From Streptomyces cyaneus (GTDB lineage: Bacteria; Actinomycetota; Actinomycetes; Streptomycetales; Streptomycetaceae): a DNA stretch of 64,000 bases. The stretch is taken from positions 496,001-560,000 of the forward strand of contig NZ_RQJW01000004.1 in the NCBI RefSeq assembly GCF_004028635.1, read 5' to 3'. This document shows, piece after piece, positions 41,365-50,618 of the stretch; positions within the stretch are counted from its first letter, which is position 1, and every line of letters starts with the position of its first letter. The position numbers and the translations under genes were made by a program. The notes under the pieces were generated by a model that was not told the DNA's origin, did no database searches, and saw only the letters and a list, made by a program, of their open reading frames with translations.

Positions 41365-42831
41365 TCAGCCGGTGGCGCGAGTCTCCCTTGCCCGGTCCAG
41401 GGCCAACGGGATCGTGACCGTGAACACCGTCGCCCCCGGCTCGCTGGTCAGGTCTATGCGGCCGCAGTGCGCGTGGATGAGGGACTGGGCCACCGCCAGG
41501 CCCAGGCCGCTGCCGCCCCGGTCGCGGCTGCGGGCCTTGTCGACGCGGTAGAAGCGGTCGAAGACGCGTTCCCGGTCGGCGGGCGGGATGCCGGGGCCGG
41601 CGTCGGCGATCCGGACCTGGGCCGCGCCGTTCGCGACCGAGACCGCCACGGAGACCGGGGTGCCGGACGGGGTGTGCATCGCCGCGTTGGTGAGGAGGTT
41701 GTCCAGGACCTGGCGGACCCGCTGGGGGTCCAGGCGGAGCTTGAGGGAACCCGGGCCGGGGGCCACCGTCAGCGGATGGTCGGCGTGGGTGACCCGGAAC
41801 GCATCCGCCGCCTGCGCGACCAGCTCCACCAGATCCGCCTCCTGCGGGCGCAGCGGTGTCTCGACCTCCGCGGCGTCCAGGCGGGCGAGCAGCAGCAGGT
41901 CGTCGAGGAGGAAGCCCATGCGGGCGGCCTCGGCGCGCAGGCGGGCCAGGTGCTTGTCCCGCTCCTCGGGGGCGTTGGCGGCCGCGTACTGGAAGAGGTC
42001 GGCGTAGCCCCGCACCGACATCAGCGGGGTGCGCAGCTCGTGCGAGGCGTCCGCCACGAAGCGGCGCAGGCGCTGTTCCGCCTCCGCCCGTACCGCGAGG
42101 GAGTCGTCGATGTGCTCCAGCATCGTGTTGAACGCGGTGCGCAGCTCCTCCACCTCGGGGCCGCCGCTGCGCCCGTCGTGCCGCACCGTCAGCCGCGCCG
42201 AGTCCGTCAGGTCGTGCGAGGTGATGCCGCGGGCGGTGTGCGCCATGTCGCTCAGCGGCTTCAGGCCGCGCCGCAGCATCCCCCGCCCGACCACCACGAG
42301 GGCCAGCAGCGCCAGTCCGAAGGTGACCACCTGGATGGTGATCAGCTGACCGACGGTGTCCTCGATGTCGTCCATGGGCGCCGCGCTGACCAGCACCACA
42401 CCGGGCTCGACCTCGCAGGCGCGCAACCGGTACTCGCCCTTGCCCCGCAGGTGCTCGGTGCGCAGGACCTCCGTGTCCGCGGCGGCCTGCGCCCGCGCCA
42501 CGGCCGTGAAGTCGTCGACGTCCTTCGGCAGGTCGGCGGGGTCCTCGGGCTTGCGCAGCTCGGGCGTGCCGTCCGCCACGTCGTACACGGCGTAGAACCA
42601 GCTGTAGTACTTCTTGCCCGAGAGCGTGCCGTAGTCCGCGATGCTCTTGGACTGGGCGATCTGGCCCTGCGCGAGCTGGGTGTCCAGCTGGGCCGACAGA
42701 TAGTCCCGCATGTACGTCGTCAGAGCCGTGCCGACGACGCCGAACACGACCAGGGACAGCGCCCCGAGCCCCAGCGCCAGCCGAGTGCCGAGCCGCATCC
42801 CGCGGTACGCCCGCAGCAGCCGCCCGATCAC
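41365..42831 (-). CDS. Sensor histidine kinase
   Basis: 488-aa membrane sensor kinase. GTG at 42829-42831 overlaps the stop of the response-regulator gene. A membrane helix (about 14-38), an extracytoplasmic domain of about 130 residues (containing KKYYSWFYAVYDVADG), a second helix (about 172-192) and HAMP region precede the dimerisation domain with phospho-acceptor DASHELRTPLMSV, and a complete HATPase domain (NLLTNAAMHT, DAGPGIPPADRERVFDRFYR, GGSGLGLAVA). Partner of the OmpR-type regulator encoded upstream. It diverges from a flavin-reductase operon that it may control. Confidence 0.93.
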   Translation of the reverse strand: MIGRLLRAYRGMRLGTRLALGLGALSLVVFGVVGTALTTYMRDYLSAQLDTQLAQGQIAQSKSIADYGTLSGKKYYSWFYAVYDVADGTPELRKPEDPADLPKDVDDFTAVARAQAAADTEVLRTEHLRGKGEYRLRACEVEPGVVLVSAAPMDDIEDTVGQLITIQVVTFGLALLALVVVGRGMLRRGLKPLSDMAHTARGITSHDLTDSARLTVRHDGRSGGPEVEELRTAFNTMLEHIDDSLAVRAEAEQRLRRFVADASHELRTPLMSVRGYADLFQYAAANAPEERDKHLARLRAEAARMGFLLDDLLLLARLDAAEVETPLRPQEADLVELVAQAADAFRVTHADHPLTVAPGPGSLKLRLDPQRVRQVLDNLLTNAAMHTPSGTPVSVAVSVANGAAQVRIADAGPGIPPADRERVFDRFYRVDKARSRDRGGSGLGLAVAQSLIHAHCGRIDLTSEPGATVFTVTIPLALDRARETRATG

Positions 42832-43517
42832 TCGGCCGCCTGCCGGATCACGTACCCGAAGCCCCGCACGGTGTGGATCAGCGGCGCGCCGGCGTCGTCG
42901 AGCTTGCGGCGCAGTCGACTGACGACCAGCTCGACGACGTTCGAGCGGCCGCCGAAGCCGTACTCCCACACATGGTCGAGGATCTGCGCCTTGGTCAGCA
43001 CGGTCGGTGACTTGCGCATCAGATAGCGCAGCACCTCGTACTCGGTCGGCGTGAGCGTGAGCAGCTTGTCGCCGCGGCGCACCTCGCGGGTGTCCTCGTC
43101 CATCATCAGGTCGGCCACCCGAAGGACGGAACGCTGGAAGCCGGGCCCGGCGCTGCGCCGCAGCACGGTCCGCAGCCGGGCCATCAGCTCCTCCACCGCG
43201 AACGGTTTGACCAGGTAGTCGTCACCGCCCCGGGTCAGCCCGGCCACCCGGTCGGCGACCCCGTCGCGGGCGGTCAGGAACACCACGGGCACCATCGTCC
43301 CGGCGCTGCGCAGCCGGTCCAGGACGCCGAAGCCGTCCAGGTCGGGCAGCATCAGATCCAGCACCACGATGTCCGGATGGAACTCGGCGGCCCGCCGCAG
43401 CGCCTCCTCACCGGAGTTCGCGGTCATCGCCTCCCAGCCCTCGTACCGGGCGACCGTCGCCACGAGGTCGGCGATGGGCGGGTCGTCGTCCACGACGAGA
43501 AGGCGTACTTTCTCCAC
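42828..43517 (-). CDS. OmpR-family response regulator
   Basis: 229-aa regulator. The receiver domain (1-118) has the acidic pair VVDDDPP, phospho-acceptor Asp in IVVLDLMLPDLDG, Thr in FLTARD and Lys in YLVKPF. The winged-helix DNA-binding domain follows (LTLTPTEYEVLRYLMRKSPTVL, VVSRLRRKLDD, HTVRGFGYVIR). The GTG at 43515-43517 lacks a clear ribosome-binding site and a TATGAA-like word stands just upstream, so a leaderless transcript is possible. The gene overlaps the kinase start. Confidence 0.93.
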   Translation of the reverse strand: MEKVRLLVVDDDPPIADLVATVARYEGWEAMTANSGEEALRRAAEFHPDIVVLDLMLPDLDGFGVLDRLRSAGTMVPVVFLTARDGVADRVAGLTRGGDDYLVKPFAVEELMARLRTVLRRSAGPGFQRSVLRVADLMMDEDTREVRRGDKLLTLTPTEYEVLRYLMRKSPTVLTKAQILDHVWEYGFGGRSNVVELVVSRLRRKLDDAGAPLIHTVRGFGYVIRQAAE

Positions 43518-43669
43518 CCGTTCATAGTGCGGCACCGAGCACCGGTCCTCGGGGGCGGGTGCGGCGCCGCGACCACATCGATAACCAGTTGAAAGAAGTA
43601 CGACAGCTTTTCGACAGCTGCGGCCGGACAAGCTCGGTATCCACAGACGAGATCAAGGAGCTGTCGCCC

Positions 43670-45007
43670 GTGACGACCGTCCAATCGCCCCCTGCGCCCC
43701 CCACGGCGATACGCCCCAGGGTGGTCGCCCGCACGGGCCTGTACGCCCTGCTGGCCGCGAACGTGGCCGTGGTGCTCTACTTCTTCTTCGCCGCCGGCTT
43801 CGCCTCGAACACGCTCATCGTGCTCGGCCGCCTCGCCGGCCTGGTCGGCGCCCTGCTCATGGCCTTCCAGCTGCTGCTGGTGGCCCGACTGCCCTGGCTG
43901 GACCGCCGGATCGGCATGGACCGGCTGACCTCCTGGCATCGCTGGACCGGCTTCAGCGTCCTGTGGGCCCTCCTCGCGCACGCCGTTTTCATCACCTTCG
44001 GCTACGCCGAGTCGTCCTCCCTGGACCCGGTGAACCAGCTGATCGACCTCGCCGAAACGGTCGAGGGCGTGCTGCGCGCCGTCGTCGCGCTGGGGATCAT
44101 CATCGTGATCGGCGTCGTCTCGGCCCGGTTCGCGCGACGCAGGCTGGCGTACGAGACGTGGCACTTCATCCACCTGTACACCTACGTCGCGGTGGTCCTG
44201 GCCTTCACGCACCAGGTCGCGGTCGGTACGTCCTTCACCTCCTCCTCCGCCGCCACGGCGTACTGGTACGCGGTGTGGGGCGTCGCCCTCGCCTCGGTGT
44301 TCGTGGGCCGGCTGGTCCTGCCGCTGTGGCGGAACTGGCGCCACCAGCTGCGTGTCTCCGCGGTCGTCGCCGAGTCCGACAACGTCGTCTCGGTCTACGT
44401 CACCGGCCGCGACCTGGACAAGCTGCCCGCGCGGGCCGGCCAGTTCTTCCTGTGGCGGTTCCTGACGAAGGACCGCTGGTGGCAGGCCAACCCGTTCTCC
44501 CTGTCGGCCGCGCCCGACGGCAACCAGCTGCGGCTCACCGCCAAGGCGGCCGGTGCCGGCTCGGCGGGCCTGAGGCACATCAAGGTCGGCACGCGCGTCT
44601 TCGCCGAGGGCCCCTACGGCGCCTTCACCACGATGCACCGCACCCGGCCGGAGGCCGTGCTCATCGCCGGCGGCGTCGGCGTCACCCCCATCCGGGCGCT
44701 GCTGGAGGAGCTGCACGGCCACGCAGTCGTGCTCTACCGGGTCGCCACGGACCGGGACGCGGTCCTGTACGGCGAGCTGGTGGAGCTCGCCCACGCCAAG
44801 GGCGCCGAGCTGCACCTGCTGACCGGCCCGGTCGTCCCCGACAAGCTGGCCCCCGCCGAGCTGGCGCGCCTCGTTCCGGACATCACCGACCGCGACGTCT
44901 TCCTCTGCGGCCCGCCGCCCATGATGAACGCGGTGATCGGCAGCCTGCGCGAGCTGGGCGTGCCCAAGCAGCAGGTCCACTTCGAGCGTTTCAGCCTGGC
45001 CGGCTGA
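43670..45007 (+). CDS. Ferric-reductase-like transmembrane flavocytochrome
   Basis: 445-aa membrane redox protein. GTG at 43670 has AAGGAG nine bases upstream. The N-terminal half has about six helices with four conserved His in helix pairs (WHRWTGF, LLAHAVF, WHFIHLYTY, FTHQVAV), the pattern of two stacked hemes. The C-terminal half is ferredoxin-reductase-like: an FAD-binding block (AGQFFLWRF, NPFSLSAAP), a nucleotide-binding VLIAGGVGVTPIRALLEEL and FLCGPPPMMNAVI. It should pass electrons from NAD(P)H across the membrane. The next two genes make an FMN-carrying protein and its loading enzyme, so the electrons probably go to extracytoplasmic flavin. Confidence 0.9.
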   Translation: MTTVQSPPAPPTAIRPRVVARTGLYALLAANVAVVLYFFFAAGFASNTLIVLGRLAGLVGALLMAFQLLLVARLPWLDRRIGMDRLTSWHRWTGFSVLWALLAHAVFITFGYAESSSLDPVNQLIDLAETVEGVLRAVVALGIIIVIGVVSARFARRRLAYETWHFIHLYTYVAVVLAFTHQVAVGTSFTSSSAATAYWYAVWGVALASVFVGRLVLPLWRNWRHQLRVSAVVAESDNVVSVYVTGRDLDKLPARAGQFFLWRFLTKDRWWQANPFSLSAAPDGNQLRLTAKAAGAGSAGLRHIKVGTRVFAEGPYGAFTTMHRTRPEAVLIAGGVGVTPIRALLEELHGHAVVLYRVATDRDAVLYGELVELAHAKGAELHLLTGPVVPDKLAPAELARLVPDITDRDVFLCGPPPMMNAVIGSLRELGVPKQQVHFERFSLAG

Positions 45008-45026
45008 GAAGGACGGGAAAGACATC

Positions 45027-45725
45027 GTGAAGCGAGCAATACCTGTCCTGGTCCTGAGCGTCGCGGGCCTGGTCCCGGTCTGGCTCTACGAGCCGTCCCT
45101 CGGCACCGCCTCCACGGAAGCCGCCACACCGGCCTCGACGCCCTCGGCGTCGTCCTCCGCCGCGTCGGGTTCGGGTTCCGGCAGCACGGTCGTCAAGGGC
45201 TCGACCGTGCAGACCGACAAGGGCCCCGTGCAGGTCCAGGTGACCTTCCAGGGCTCCAAGATCACGGCTGTGAAGATGCTCCAGCAGCCGAACCATCCGC
45301 AGACGACGGCGGCGGTGCCGAAGCTGATCGCGGAGACGCTTCAGGCGCAGAGCTCGGACATCGACACGGTGTCGGGCGCCACGATCACCAGCGACGGCTA
45401 CAAGGAGTCGCTGCAGGCCGCCATCGACGCGAACGCGGAGTCGGCGTCGTCCTCCGCAGCCGCGCAGTCGCAGACGGTCGACGGCTCGACGGTGAACACC
45501 GACAAGGGCCCGGTGCAGGTCCAGGTGACCTTCGAGGGCGACAAGATCGCGTCGGTGAAGATGCTCCAGCAGCCGAACCACCCGCAGACGACGGCGGCGG
45601 TGCCGAAGCTGATCGCGGAGACGCTTCAGGCACAGAGCGCGGACATCGACACGGTTTCCGGTGCCACGATCACCAGTGACGGCTACAAGGAGTCGTTGCA
45701 GGCCGCGATCGACGCGAAGGGCTGA
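45027..45725 (+). CDS. Tandem FMN-binding-domain protein (exported flavin carrier)
   Basis: 232-aa protein with an N-terminal hydrophobic segment (VLVLSVAGLVPVWLYEP) and a Ser/Ala-rich linker, then two FMN-binding domains (about 57-131 and 153-230). Each contains the flavinylation motif DTVSGATIT, in which the second Thr is the expected covalent FMN attachment site. The two domains are almost identical, so the protein should carry two FMN groups. It lies between a membrane reductase and an ApbE gene, the expected trio for extracytoplasmic electron transfer. The final acceptor is unknown. Confidence 0.9.
   Translation: MKRAIPVLVLSVAGLVPVWLYEPSLGTASTEAATPASTPSASSSAASGSGSGSTVVKGSTVQTDKGPVQVQVTFQGSKITAVKMLQQPNHPQTTAAVPKLIAETLQAQSSDIDTVSGATITSDGYKESLQAAIDANAESASSSAAAQSQTVDGSTVNTDKGPVQVQVTFEGDKIASVKMLQQPNHPQTTAAVPKLIAETLQAQSADIDTVSGATITSDGYKESLQAAIDAKG
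45199..45721 (+). repeat. Two near-identical 235-bp direct repeats (FMN-binding domains)
   Basis: Units at about 45199-45433 and 45487-45721, offset 288 bp, differ mostly at silent positions. They encode the two FMN-binding domains. Such similarity indicates recent duplication or continuing gene conversion. Confidence 0.85.
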
Positions 45726-45727
45726 TC

Positions 45728-46477
45728 ATGCACCGAGTCGAACACGTCATGGGGTTCCCGGTCTCGCTGCGGATCGACGACGAGCGCTTCGATGAACGAG
45801 GTGCGGAGACCGCCGACGCCGTGTTCGCCTGGCTGCGCGAGGTCGACGCCCGGTTCAGCCCCTTCAAGGCCGACAGCGAGGTGTCCCGGCTGGACCGGGA
45901 CGAGATCGCACGAAGTGACGTCAGCGCGGACCTCGACGAGGTGCTGGGCCTGTGCGAGGAGTACCGACTCGCCACCGGCGGCGCCTTCGACGTACGGCTG
46001 CCGGGGCGCGGGCTGGATCCGTGCGCGGTGGTGAAGGGCTGGTCCGTGCAGCGGGCCGCCGAGCTGCTGAAGGCGGCGGGAGCGCAGCGCTTCGTCCTCA
46101 ACGCCGGTGGTGACGTGGTCGCCTCCGGCGGGCCCTGGCGGGTGGGGGTACGCCACCCCGAGCACGCCGACAAGGTGTGCACGGTGGCCGAGCTCACCGA
46201 CGGGGCGATCGCCACGTCCGCCCGCTACGAGCGCGGCGACCACATCATCGACGGCCGCACCGGGCGTCCGGCGACCGGGCTGCTCTCCCTCAGCGTCGTG
46301 GCGTCCTCCCTGACCGTGGCGGACACGGTGGCCACGGCGGCCTTCGCCATGGGCGCGGACGGCGTCGAGTGGGCCGCCTCGCGGGAGGGCTGCGAGGTGT
46401 TCGCGGTGGACGCCGAGCGGCGGGTCTTGCGCACGCAAGGGTTCCCCGTGGCCGGGGTGGAGACGCGGGCGGCGTAA
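45728..46477 (+). CDS. apbE: FAD:protein FMN transferase (ApbE family)
   Basis: 249-aa enzyme that transfers FMN from FAD to Thr in the SGAT motif of partner proteins; here the preceding gene product is the obvious substrate. Landmarks are EVSRLDR, the GLDPCAVVKGWSVQRA segment, FVLNAGGDVV and ADTVATAAFAMG (metal-binding Asp and Thr). No signal peptide is visible at the short N-terminus (HRVEHVMGFPVSLRI), so loading may take place before export or the protein is exported by another route. It starts 2 bases after the previous stop. Confidence 0.92.
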   Translation: MHRVEHVMGFPVSLRIDDERFDERGAETADAVFAWLREVDARFSPFKADSEVSRLDRDEIARSDVSADLDEVLGLCEEYRLATGGAFDVRLPGRGLDPCAVVKGWSVQRAAELLKAAGAQRFVLNAGGDVVASGGPWRVGVRHPEHADKVCTVAELTDGAIATSARYERGDHIIDGRTGRPATGLLSLSVVASSLTVADTVATAAFAMGADGVEWAASREGCEVFAVDAERRVLRTQGFPVAGVETRAA

Positions 46478-46493
46478 AGCGGAGTGCACGAAT

Positions 46494-46526
46494 GACGCCC
46501 CCGGCATCGAGCATGCCGGGGGCGTC
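46494..46526. terminator. Bidirectional hairpin terminator
   Basis: Perfect 14-bp stem GACGCCCCCGGCAT/ATGCCGGGGGCGTC around a 5-base loop, between the convergent apbE and GT39 genes. Confidence 0.85.
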
Positions 46527-46544
46527 GCACGTAAGGCCGGTGGT

Positions 46545-48605
46545 TCAGCCGACGTCGGAGGCGTCCAGGCGGTACAGCCCGCTGTAGTCGCTCACCGCAG
46601 TGCCGTTCTTCTTGACCCAGGTCGAGATCTCGGAGTTCGTGCTGCCCTGACCGCTGTCGCTGATCACGATGTAGTGCAACTTGCCCGCCTTCACCAGGCT
46701 CTTGAGCTTGGCCAGGGTCATCGCCTCGTCGCTGCCGGACCAGCCGCCCATGGAGATCACCGGCTCACCGGACTCCAGGATGATCGAGGAGGCCGTCTGG
46801 TCGGTGGCCACCGCGACCAGCCAGGTGGCGCCGTCCTGGTTCTTCTTCAGGTACGTGATCATCTCGGAGGTGACCTGAGTGCCGCCGCCCATGCCGCCAC
46901 CCTTGCCGGAGGAGTTGGTGCTGGAGGAGCTGCTGCCGGACGGGGCGTTGCCCGACGGAGGCTGACCCGTGGACTGCCCGGTGGAACCGGAGCCACCGGT
47001 GCCGCTCGGCCGCTGGCCGCCTCCCATGCCGCCGCCACCGTCCATGCCGCCGCCGGTGTTCGGCCCGGCCGTCGGGTTGGTGCCGTTGGTGTTCGCGGTC
47101 GTCGCCGCCGACACCGAGTACGCGGCGGGACCGGCCAGCAGTGCCACGAGCGCCGCCAGCGACGCGAGCCCGATCAGTCGCCGCCGCTTGGCGAACCGCC
47201 CGATCAGCAGCCCGAGTACGGCCACCGCGCCCGCCACGCCGACCACGACCTCGGCGACGGTGTACAGCGTCCCGGAGCCGGAGACCCGCTGGAGCAGCAC
47301 GACCGCCCACACCGCGCTCGCCGCCACCGCACCCGGCAGCACCCAACCCCACTTCGCCGCCGAACCCTCCACGAACGCCCGGTACAGCAGCACGGCACCG
47401 ATGCCGGCCAGAGCCGCGATGCCCGGCGCCATGGCGGTGACGTAGTACGGGTGGAAGGTGCCCTCGGCCAGGGCGAACGTCAGGTAGTGCAGCACGAACC
47501 AGCCGCCCCACAGCATCAGCGCCGCACGCTTGGCGTCGGTCCGGGGCGCCCGGCCACGCAGCACCAGGCCGCCGATGAGAGCGATCAGCGCGAACGGGAT
47601 CAGCCAGGAGATCTGGCCGCCCATGATCTCGTTGAACATCCGGTACAGCCCGGCGTCGCCGCCGAAGCTCGCGCCGTTGCCCTGCGAGCCCACCGACGAA
47701 CTCGCCCCGAAGATACGGCCGAAGCCGTTGTAGCCGATGACGAGGTCCCAGACGGTGTTGTCGGTGGAGCCGCCGATGTACGGACGCGACGAGGCGGGGA
47801 TCAGATCGACGACCACCATCCACCAGGCGCTGCTCACCACCAGCGCGACCGTGCCGACGGCGAGATTGCGGATCCGCCGGCCCAGGGAGGCGTTCGCGGC
47901 CCACAGGTACACCAGGAAGAACACGGGCAGGACGACGTACGCCTGCATCATCTTCGTGTTGAACGCGAAGCCGATCGCGACGCCCGACCACACCAGCGGC
48001 ATCAGCCGCCCGGTACGCACGGCCTTCAGCAGCGCGGCGGCGCCGAGCAGCATCAGGAAGACCAGGATCGGGTCGGGGTTGGTGTCCCGGGTGATGGCGA
48101 CGGTGATCGGGGTGAGGGTCAGGGCCAGCGCGGCGATCGTCGCCGCGACGACCCCGAAGTCCCGCTTGACCAGCCGGTACAGCAGTGCCACCGAACCGAC
48201 GCCCACCGCGACCATCGGCAGCGTCAACTGCCAGGTGCCGTAGCCGAAGACGCGGGCGGACAGGCCCATCACCCACAGCGCGAACGGCGGCTTGTCGACG
48301 GTGATGAAGCTACCGGCGTCCAGTGCGCCGAAGAAGAACGCCTTCCAGCTCTTGGTGCCGCTGTAGACGGCCGCGTTGTAGAAAGTGTTGCCGGTGACGG
48401 AGGAGAGGTTCCAGGCGTACAGGGCGGTGGCCAGCAGCAGGATCGCCCACAGGGCGGGGCGGGCCCAGCGCGGGTCCTCGGGGGCGCCGGCCGGGGGTTC
48501 GGCCCGGTGCCGGGGCCCGTCGTCCTGGACGGGCGCCTCGTTGTGGACCGGCACCATGGTCTCGACCGACCGCCGCCGGACGCCTCCCGCGTTCGTTTCG
48601 TTCAT
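46545..48605 (-). CDS. GT39-type membrane glycosyltransferase (ArnT/PMT-like)
   Basis: 686-aa polytopic membrane protein. After a cytoplasmic tail of about 48 residues come roughly 11-13 helices; the first extracytoplasmic loop has the acidic motif AGSFITVDKPPFALW expected of GT-C enzymes that use polyprenyl-phosphate sugars. RDTNPDPILVFLMLLG and HPYYVTAMAPGIAALAG are typical of the dolichyl-phosphate mannosyltransferase-like family. A Gly/Ser/Asn/Met-rich low-complexity linker (about 515-590) leads to a soluble extracytoplasmic C-terminal domain (about 590-686). Transfer of a sugar to a cell-wall or protein acceptor is likely. Confidence 0.87.
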   Translation of the reverse strand: MNETNAGGVRRRSVETMVPVHNEAPVQDDGPRHRAEPPAGAPEDPRWARPALWAILLLATALYAWNLSSVTGNTFYNAAVYSGTKSWKAFFFGALDAGSFITVDKPPFALWVMGLSARVFGYGTWQLTLPMVAVGVGSVALLYRLVKRDFGVVAATIAALALTLTPITVAITRDTNPDPILVFLMLLGAAALLKAVRTGRLMPLVWSGVAIGFAFNTKMMQAYVVLPVFFLVYLWAANASLGRRIRNLAVGTVALVVSSAWWMVVVDLIPASSRPYIGGSTDNTVWDLVIGYNGFGRIFGASSSVGSQGNGASFGGDAGLYRMFNEIMGGQISWLIPFALIALIGGLVLRGRAPRTDAKRAALMLWGGWFVLHYLTFALAEGTFHPYYVTAMAPGIAALAGIGAVLLYRAFVEGSAAKWGWVLPGAVAASAVWAVVLLQRVSGSGTLYTVAEVVVGVAGAVAVLGLLIGRFAKRRRLIGLASLAALVALLAGPAAYSVSAATTANTNGTNPTAGPNTGGGMDGGGGMGGGQRPSGTGGSGSTGQSTGQPPSGNAPSGSSSSSTNSSGKGGGMGGGTQVTSEMITYLKKNQDGATWLVAVATDQTASSIILESGEPVISMGGWSGSDEAMTLAKLKSLVKAGKLHYIVISDSGQGSTNSEISTWVKKNGTAVSDYSGLYRLDASDVG

Positions 48606-48744
48606 GCCGCTGACGATCGAGGCCGCTTCTGGGGGATCGCTGAGGCCGTTCTGAGGGAAGGGTGAGAATCAGCGAACTCACAGGGTGCGCACAGCACAGT
48701 GCTGACCGGCGCCGAGGAAACGGCCCCCGAAGGCCCGAAACACA

Positions 48745-48759
48745 AGAGGTCTAGACTCT
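48745..48759. promoter_or_regulatory. GTCTAGAC palindrome: possible dre-like site or -10 element
   Basis: AGAGGTCTAGACTCT partly matches the DasR operator (AGTGGTCTAGACCACT core). It also contains TAGACT, a good -10 hexamer for the osmoprotectant operon starting at 48796. One reading does not exclude the other. Confidence 0.35.
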
Positions 48760-48795
48760 GCCGGACGACCCCACACCCGAAGGGTATTCGGCGTT

Positions 48796-49935
48796 TTGAT
48801 ACGGATAGATTCAGTCACCAAGCGATATCCGGACGGCACGGTGGCGGTCGACCGCCTCTCGCTGGACATCCCCGACCGCGCGATCACCGTCCTCGTCGGA
48901 CCGTCGGGCTGTGGGAAGACCACCACCCTGCGCATGATCAACCGGATGGTCGAGCCCAGTGAGGGCACCATCCTCCTCGACGGCAAGGACATCCAGCAGC
49001 AGCCGGTCAACACGCTGCGCAGGTCCATGGGTTACGTCATCCAGAACGCCGGTCTCTTCCAGCACCGCACGATCCTCGACAACATCGCCACCGTGCCCCG
49101 CATGCTCGGCTGGGGCAAGGAGAAGTCCCGGGCCCGGGCGCGGGAGCTGATGGAGCGGGTGGGGCTCGACGGGGCGCTCGCCAAGCGGTACCCGTACCAG
49201 CTGTCCGGGGGGCAGCAGCAGCGCGTCGGTGTGGCGCGGGCGCTCGCGGCGGATCCGCCGGTGCTGCTGATGGACGAGCCGTTCTCGGCCGTCGACCCCG
49301 TGGTGCGCAAGGGGCTGCAGGACGAACTGCTCCGTATTCAGGGCGAGTTGGGCAAGACCATCGTCTTCGTCACCCACGACATCGACGAGGCCGTCAAGCT
49401 CGGCACGATGGTCGCCGTGATGCGTACCGGCGGCCATCTCGCCCAGTTCGCCCCGCCCGCCGAGCTGCTGTCCCACCCCGCCGACGCCTTCGTGGAGGAC
49501 TTCCTCGGCGCCGACCGCGGCATCCGGCGGCTGTCCTTCTTCCCGTCGGCGGGACTGGAGTTGCTGACCGCCCCGATCGTCGCCGTCGACGCGACCGCCG
49601 AGCAGATCACCGCAGCCGGCGCGGGCGACGCCCCTTACCTCCTCGTCACCGACCCGGACGGCAAGCCCCTCGGCTGGAGCGAGCCGCAGGAGCTCACCGC
49701 CGGGGAGATCAAGGCCGACCGACTGCTGTCGTACGGGCGCCCGTTCGTGGCCGGCAGCGACTCGCTGCGGGCCGCGCTCGACTGCGCCGTGCTCTCGCCG
49801 ACCGGATGGGCCGTCGCCGTGGACGCCGAGGGCCGGGCTGCCGGGGTCGTCTCGCAGCAGGTCATCGGCGAGGCCATCCGTGGGGCGCACGCGGAGCGGC
49901 GTGCGGACGACACGGCCCAGAAGGTCGCGCCGTGA
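48796..49935 (+). CDS. Osmoprotectant ABC transporter ATPase (OpuCA type)
   Basis: 379-aa ATPase. TTG start at 48796 gives the usual N-terminus IRIDSVTKRYPDGTVAV. Walker A is GPSGCGKTT, signature LSGGQQQR, Walker B VLLMDEPFS. After the ATPase domain (1-250) there are CBS-like sequences (about 255-365) as in glycine betaine/choline importers, where they sense ionic strength. The gene overlaps the first permease gene by GTGA. Its binding-protein gene is 5 kb away at 56321. Confidence 0.9.
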   Translation: MIRIDSVTKRYPDGTVAVDRLSLDIPDRAITVLVGPSGCGKTTTLRMINRMVEPSEGTILLDGKDIQQQPVNTLRRSMGYVIQNAGLFQHRTILDNIATVPRMLGWGKEKSRARARELMERVGLDGALAKRYPYQLSGGQQQRVGVARALAADPPVLLMDEPFSAVDPVVRKGLQDELLRIQGELGKTIVFVTHDIDEAVKLGTMVAVMRTGGHLAQFAPPAELLSHPADAFVEDFLGADRGIRRLSFFPSAGLELLTAPIVAVDATAEQITAAGAGDAPYLLVTDPDGKPLGWSEPQELTAGEIKADRLLSYGRPFVAGSDSLRAALDCAVLSPTGWAVAVDAEGRAAGVVSQQVIGEAIRGAHAERRADDTAQKVAP

Positions 49936-50618
49936 ACGAACTCTTCGACATGCCCAGTTACCTGGAGCACAGCTATCTCGGCCTGGTCGGCCTGCACGTG
50001 CGCGAGGCACTGCTCCCGGTGCTGGTCGGGCTGATCGTTGCACTGCCCCTGGCCCAGCTGTGCGTCCGCTTCCGCTGGCTGTACCCGCCGGTGCTGTGGG
50101 TGACGACCGTGCTGTACGCCATCCCGTCGCTCGCCTTCTTCGTCATCCTCATCGACTACACCGGCCTGAGCGAGCTCACGGTGATGATCCCGTTGGCCGT
50201 ATACAGCCTGGTGGTGCTGGTCCCGGCCATCGTGGACGGCGTGCGGTCGGTGCCGCAGGAGACGCTGGCCGCCGCCACCGCCATGGGCTTCGGGCCGGTA
50301 CGACGCTATGTCCAGGTGCAGTTGCCGATCGCGGCGCCCGCGATCCTCGCCGGGCTGCGGGTGGCGTGCGTGTCGAGCATCTCCCTCGTCAGCGTCGGCA
50401 TGCTGATCGGCAACGAGGGAGCACTGGGCAACCTGCTCGACAGCGGTATGAGGTTCAACCAGCCACGCCTGGTGTGGCTCTCCGTGGTGAGCACGGCCGT
50501 CCTCGCCATCCTCGTGGACGCCCTGCTGATCGTCCTGCGAGTGCTGGTGACGCCCTGGATGCCGCGCGGCACCCGTACGGCCTCGCGCACGGCGGCCGCG
50601 AAGGAGGGCGCCCTGTGA
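49932..50618 (+). CDS. Osmoprotectant ABC permease (OpuCB type)
   Basis: 228-aa permease with five to six helices. The EAA loop ETLAAATAMGFGPVRRYVQVQLP is typical of betaine/choline transporters. GTG start in the ATPase stop and GTGA overlap with the next permease. Confidence 0.9.
   Translation: MNELFDMPSYLEHSYLGLVGLHVREALLPVLVGLIVALPLAQLCVRFRWLYPPVLWVTTVLYAIPSLAFFVILIDYTGLSELTVMIPLAVYSLVVLVPAIVDGVRSVPQETLAAATAMGFGPVRRYVQVQLPIAAPAILAGLRVACVSSISLVSVGMLIGNEGALGNLLDSGMRFNQPRLVWLSVVSTAVLAILVDALLIVLRVLVTPWMPRGTRTASRTAAAKEGAL

Noticed and set aside
46545..48605. Plus-strand open frame of about 660 codons opposite the GT39 gene
   Set aside because: It mirrors the real gene, is Gln/Arg/His-rich and has no family features.
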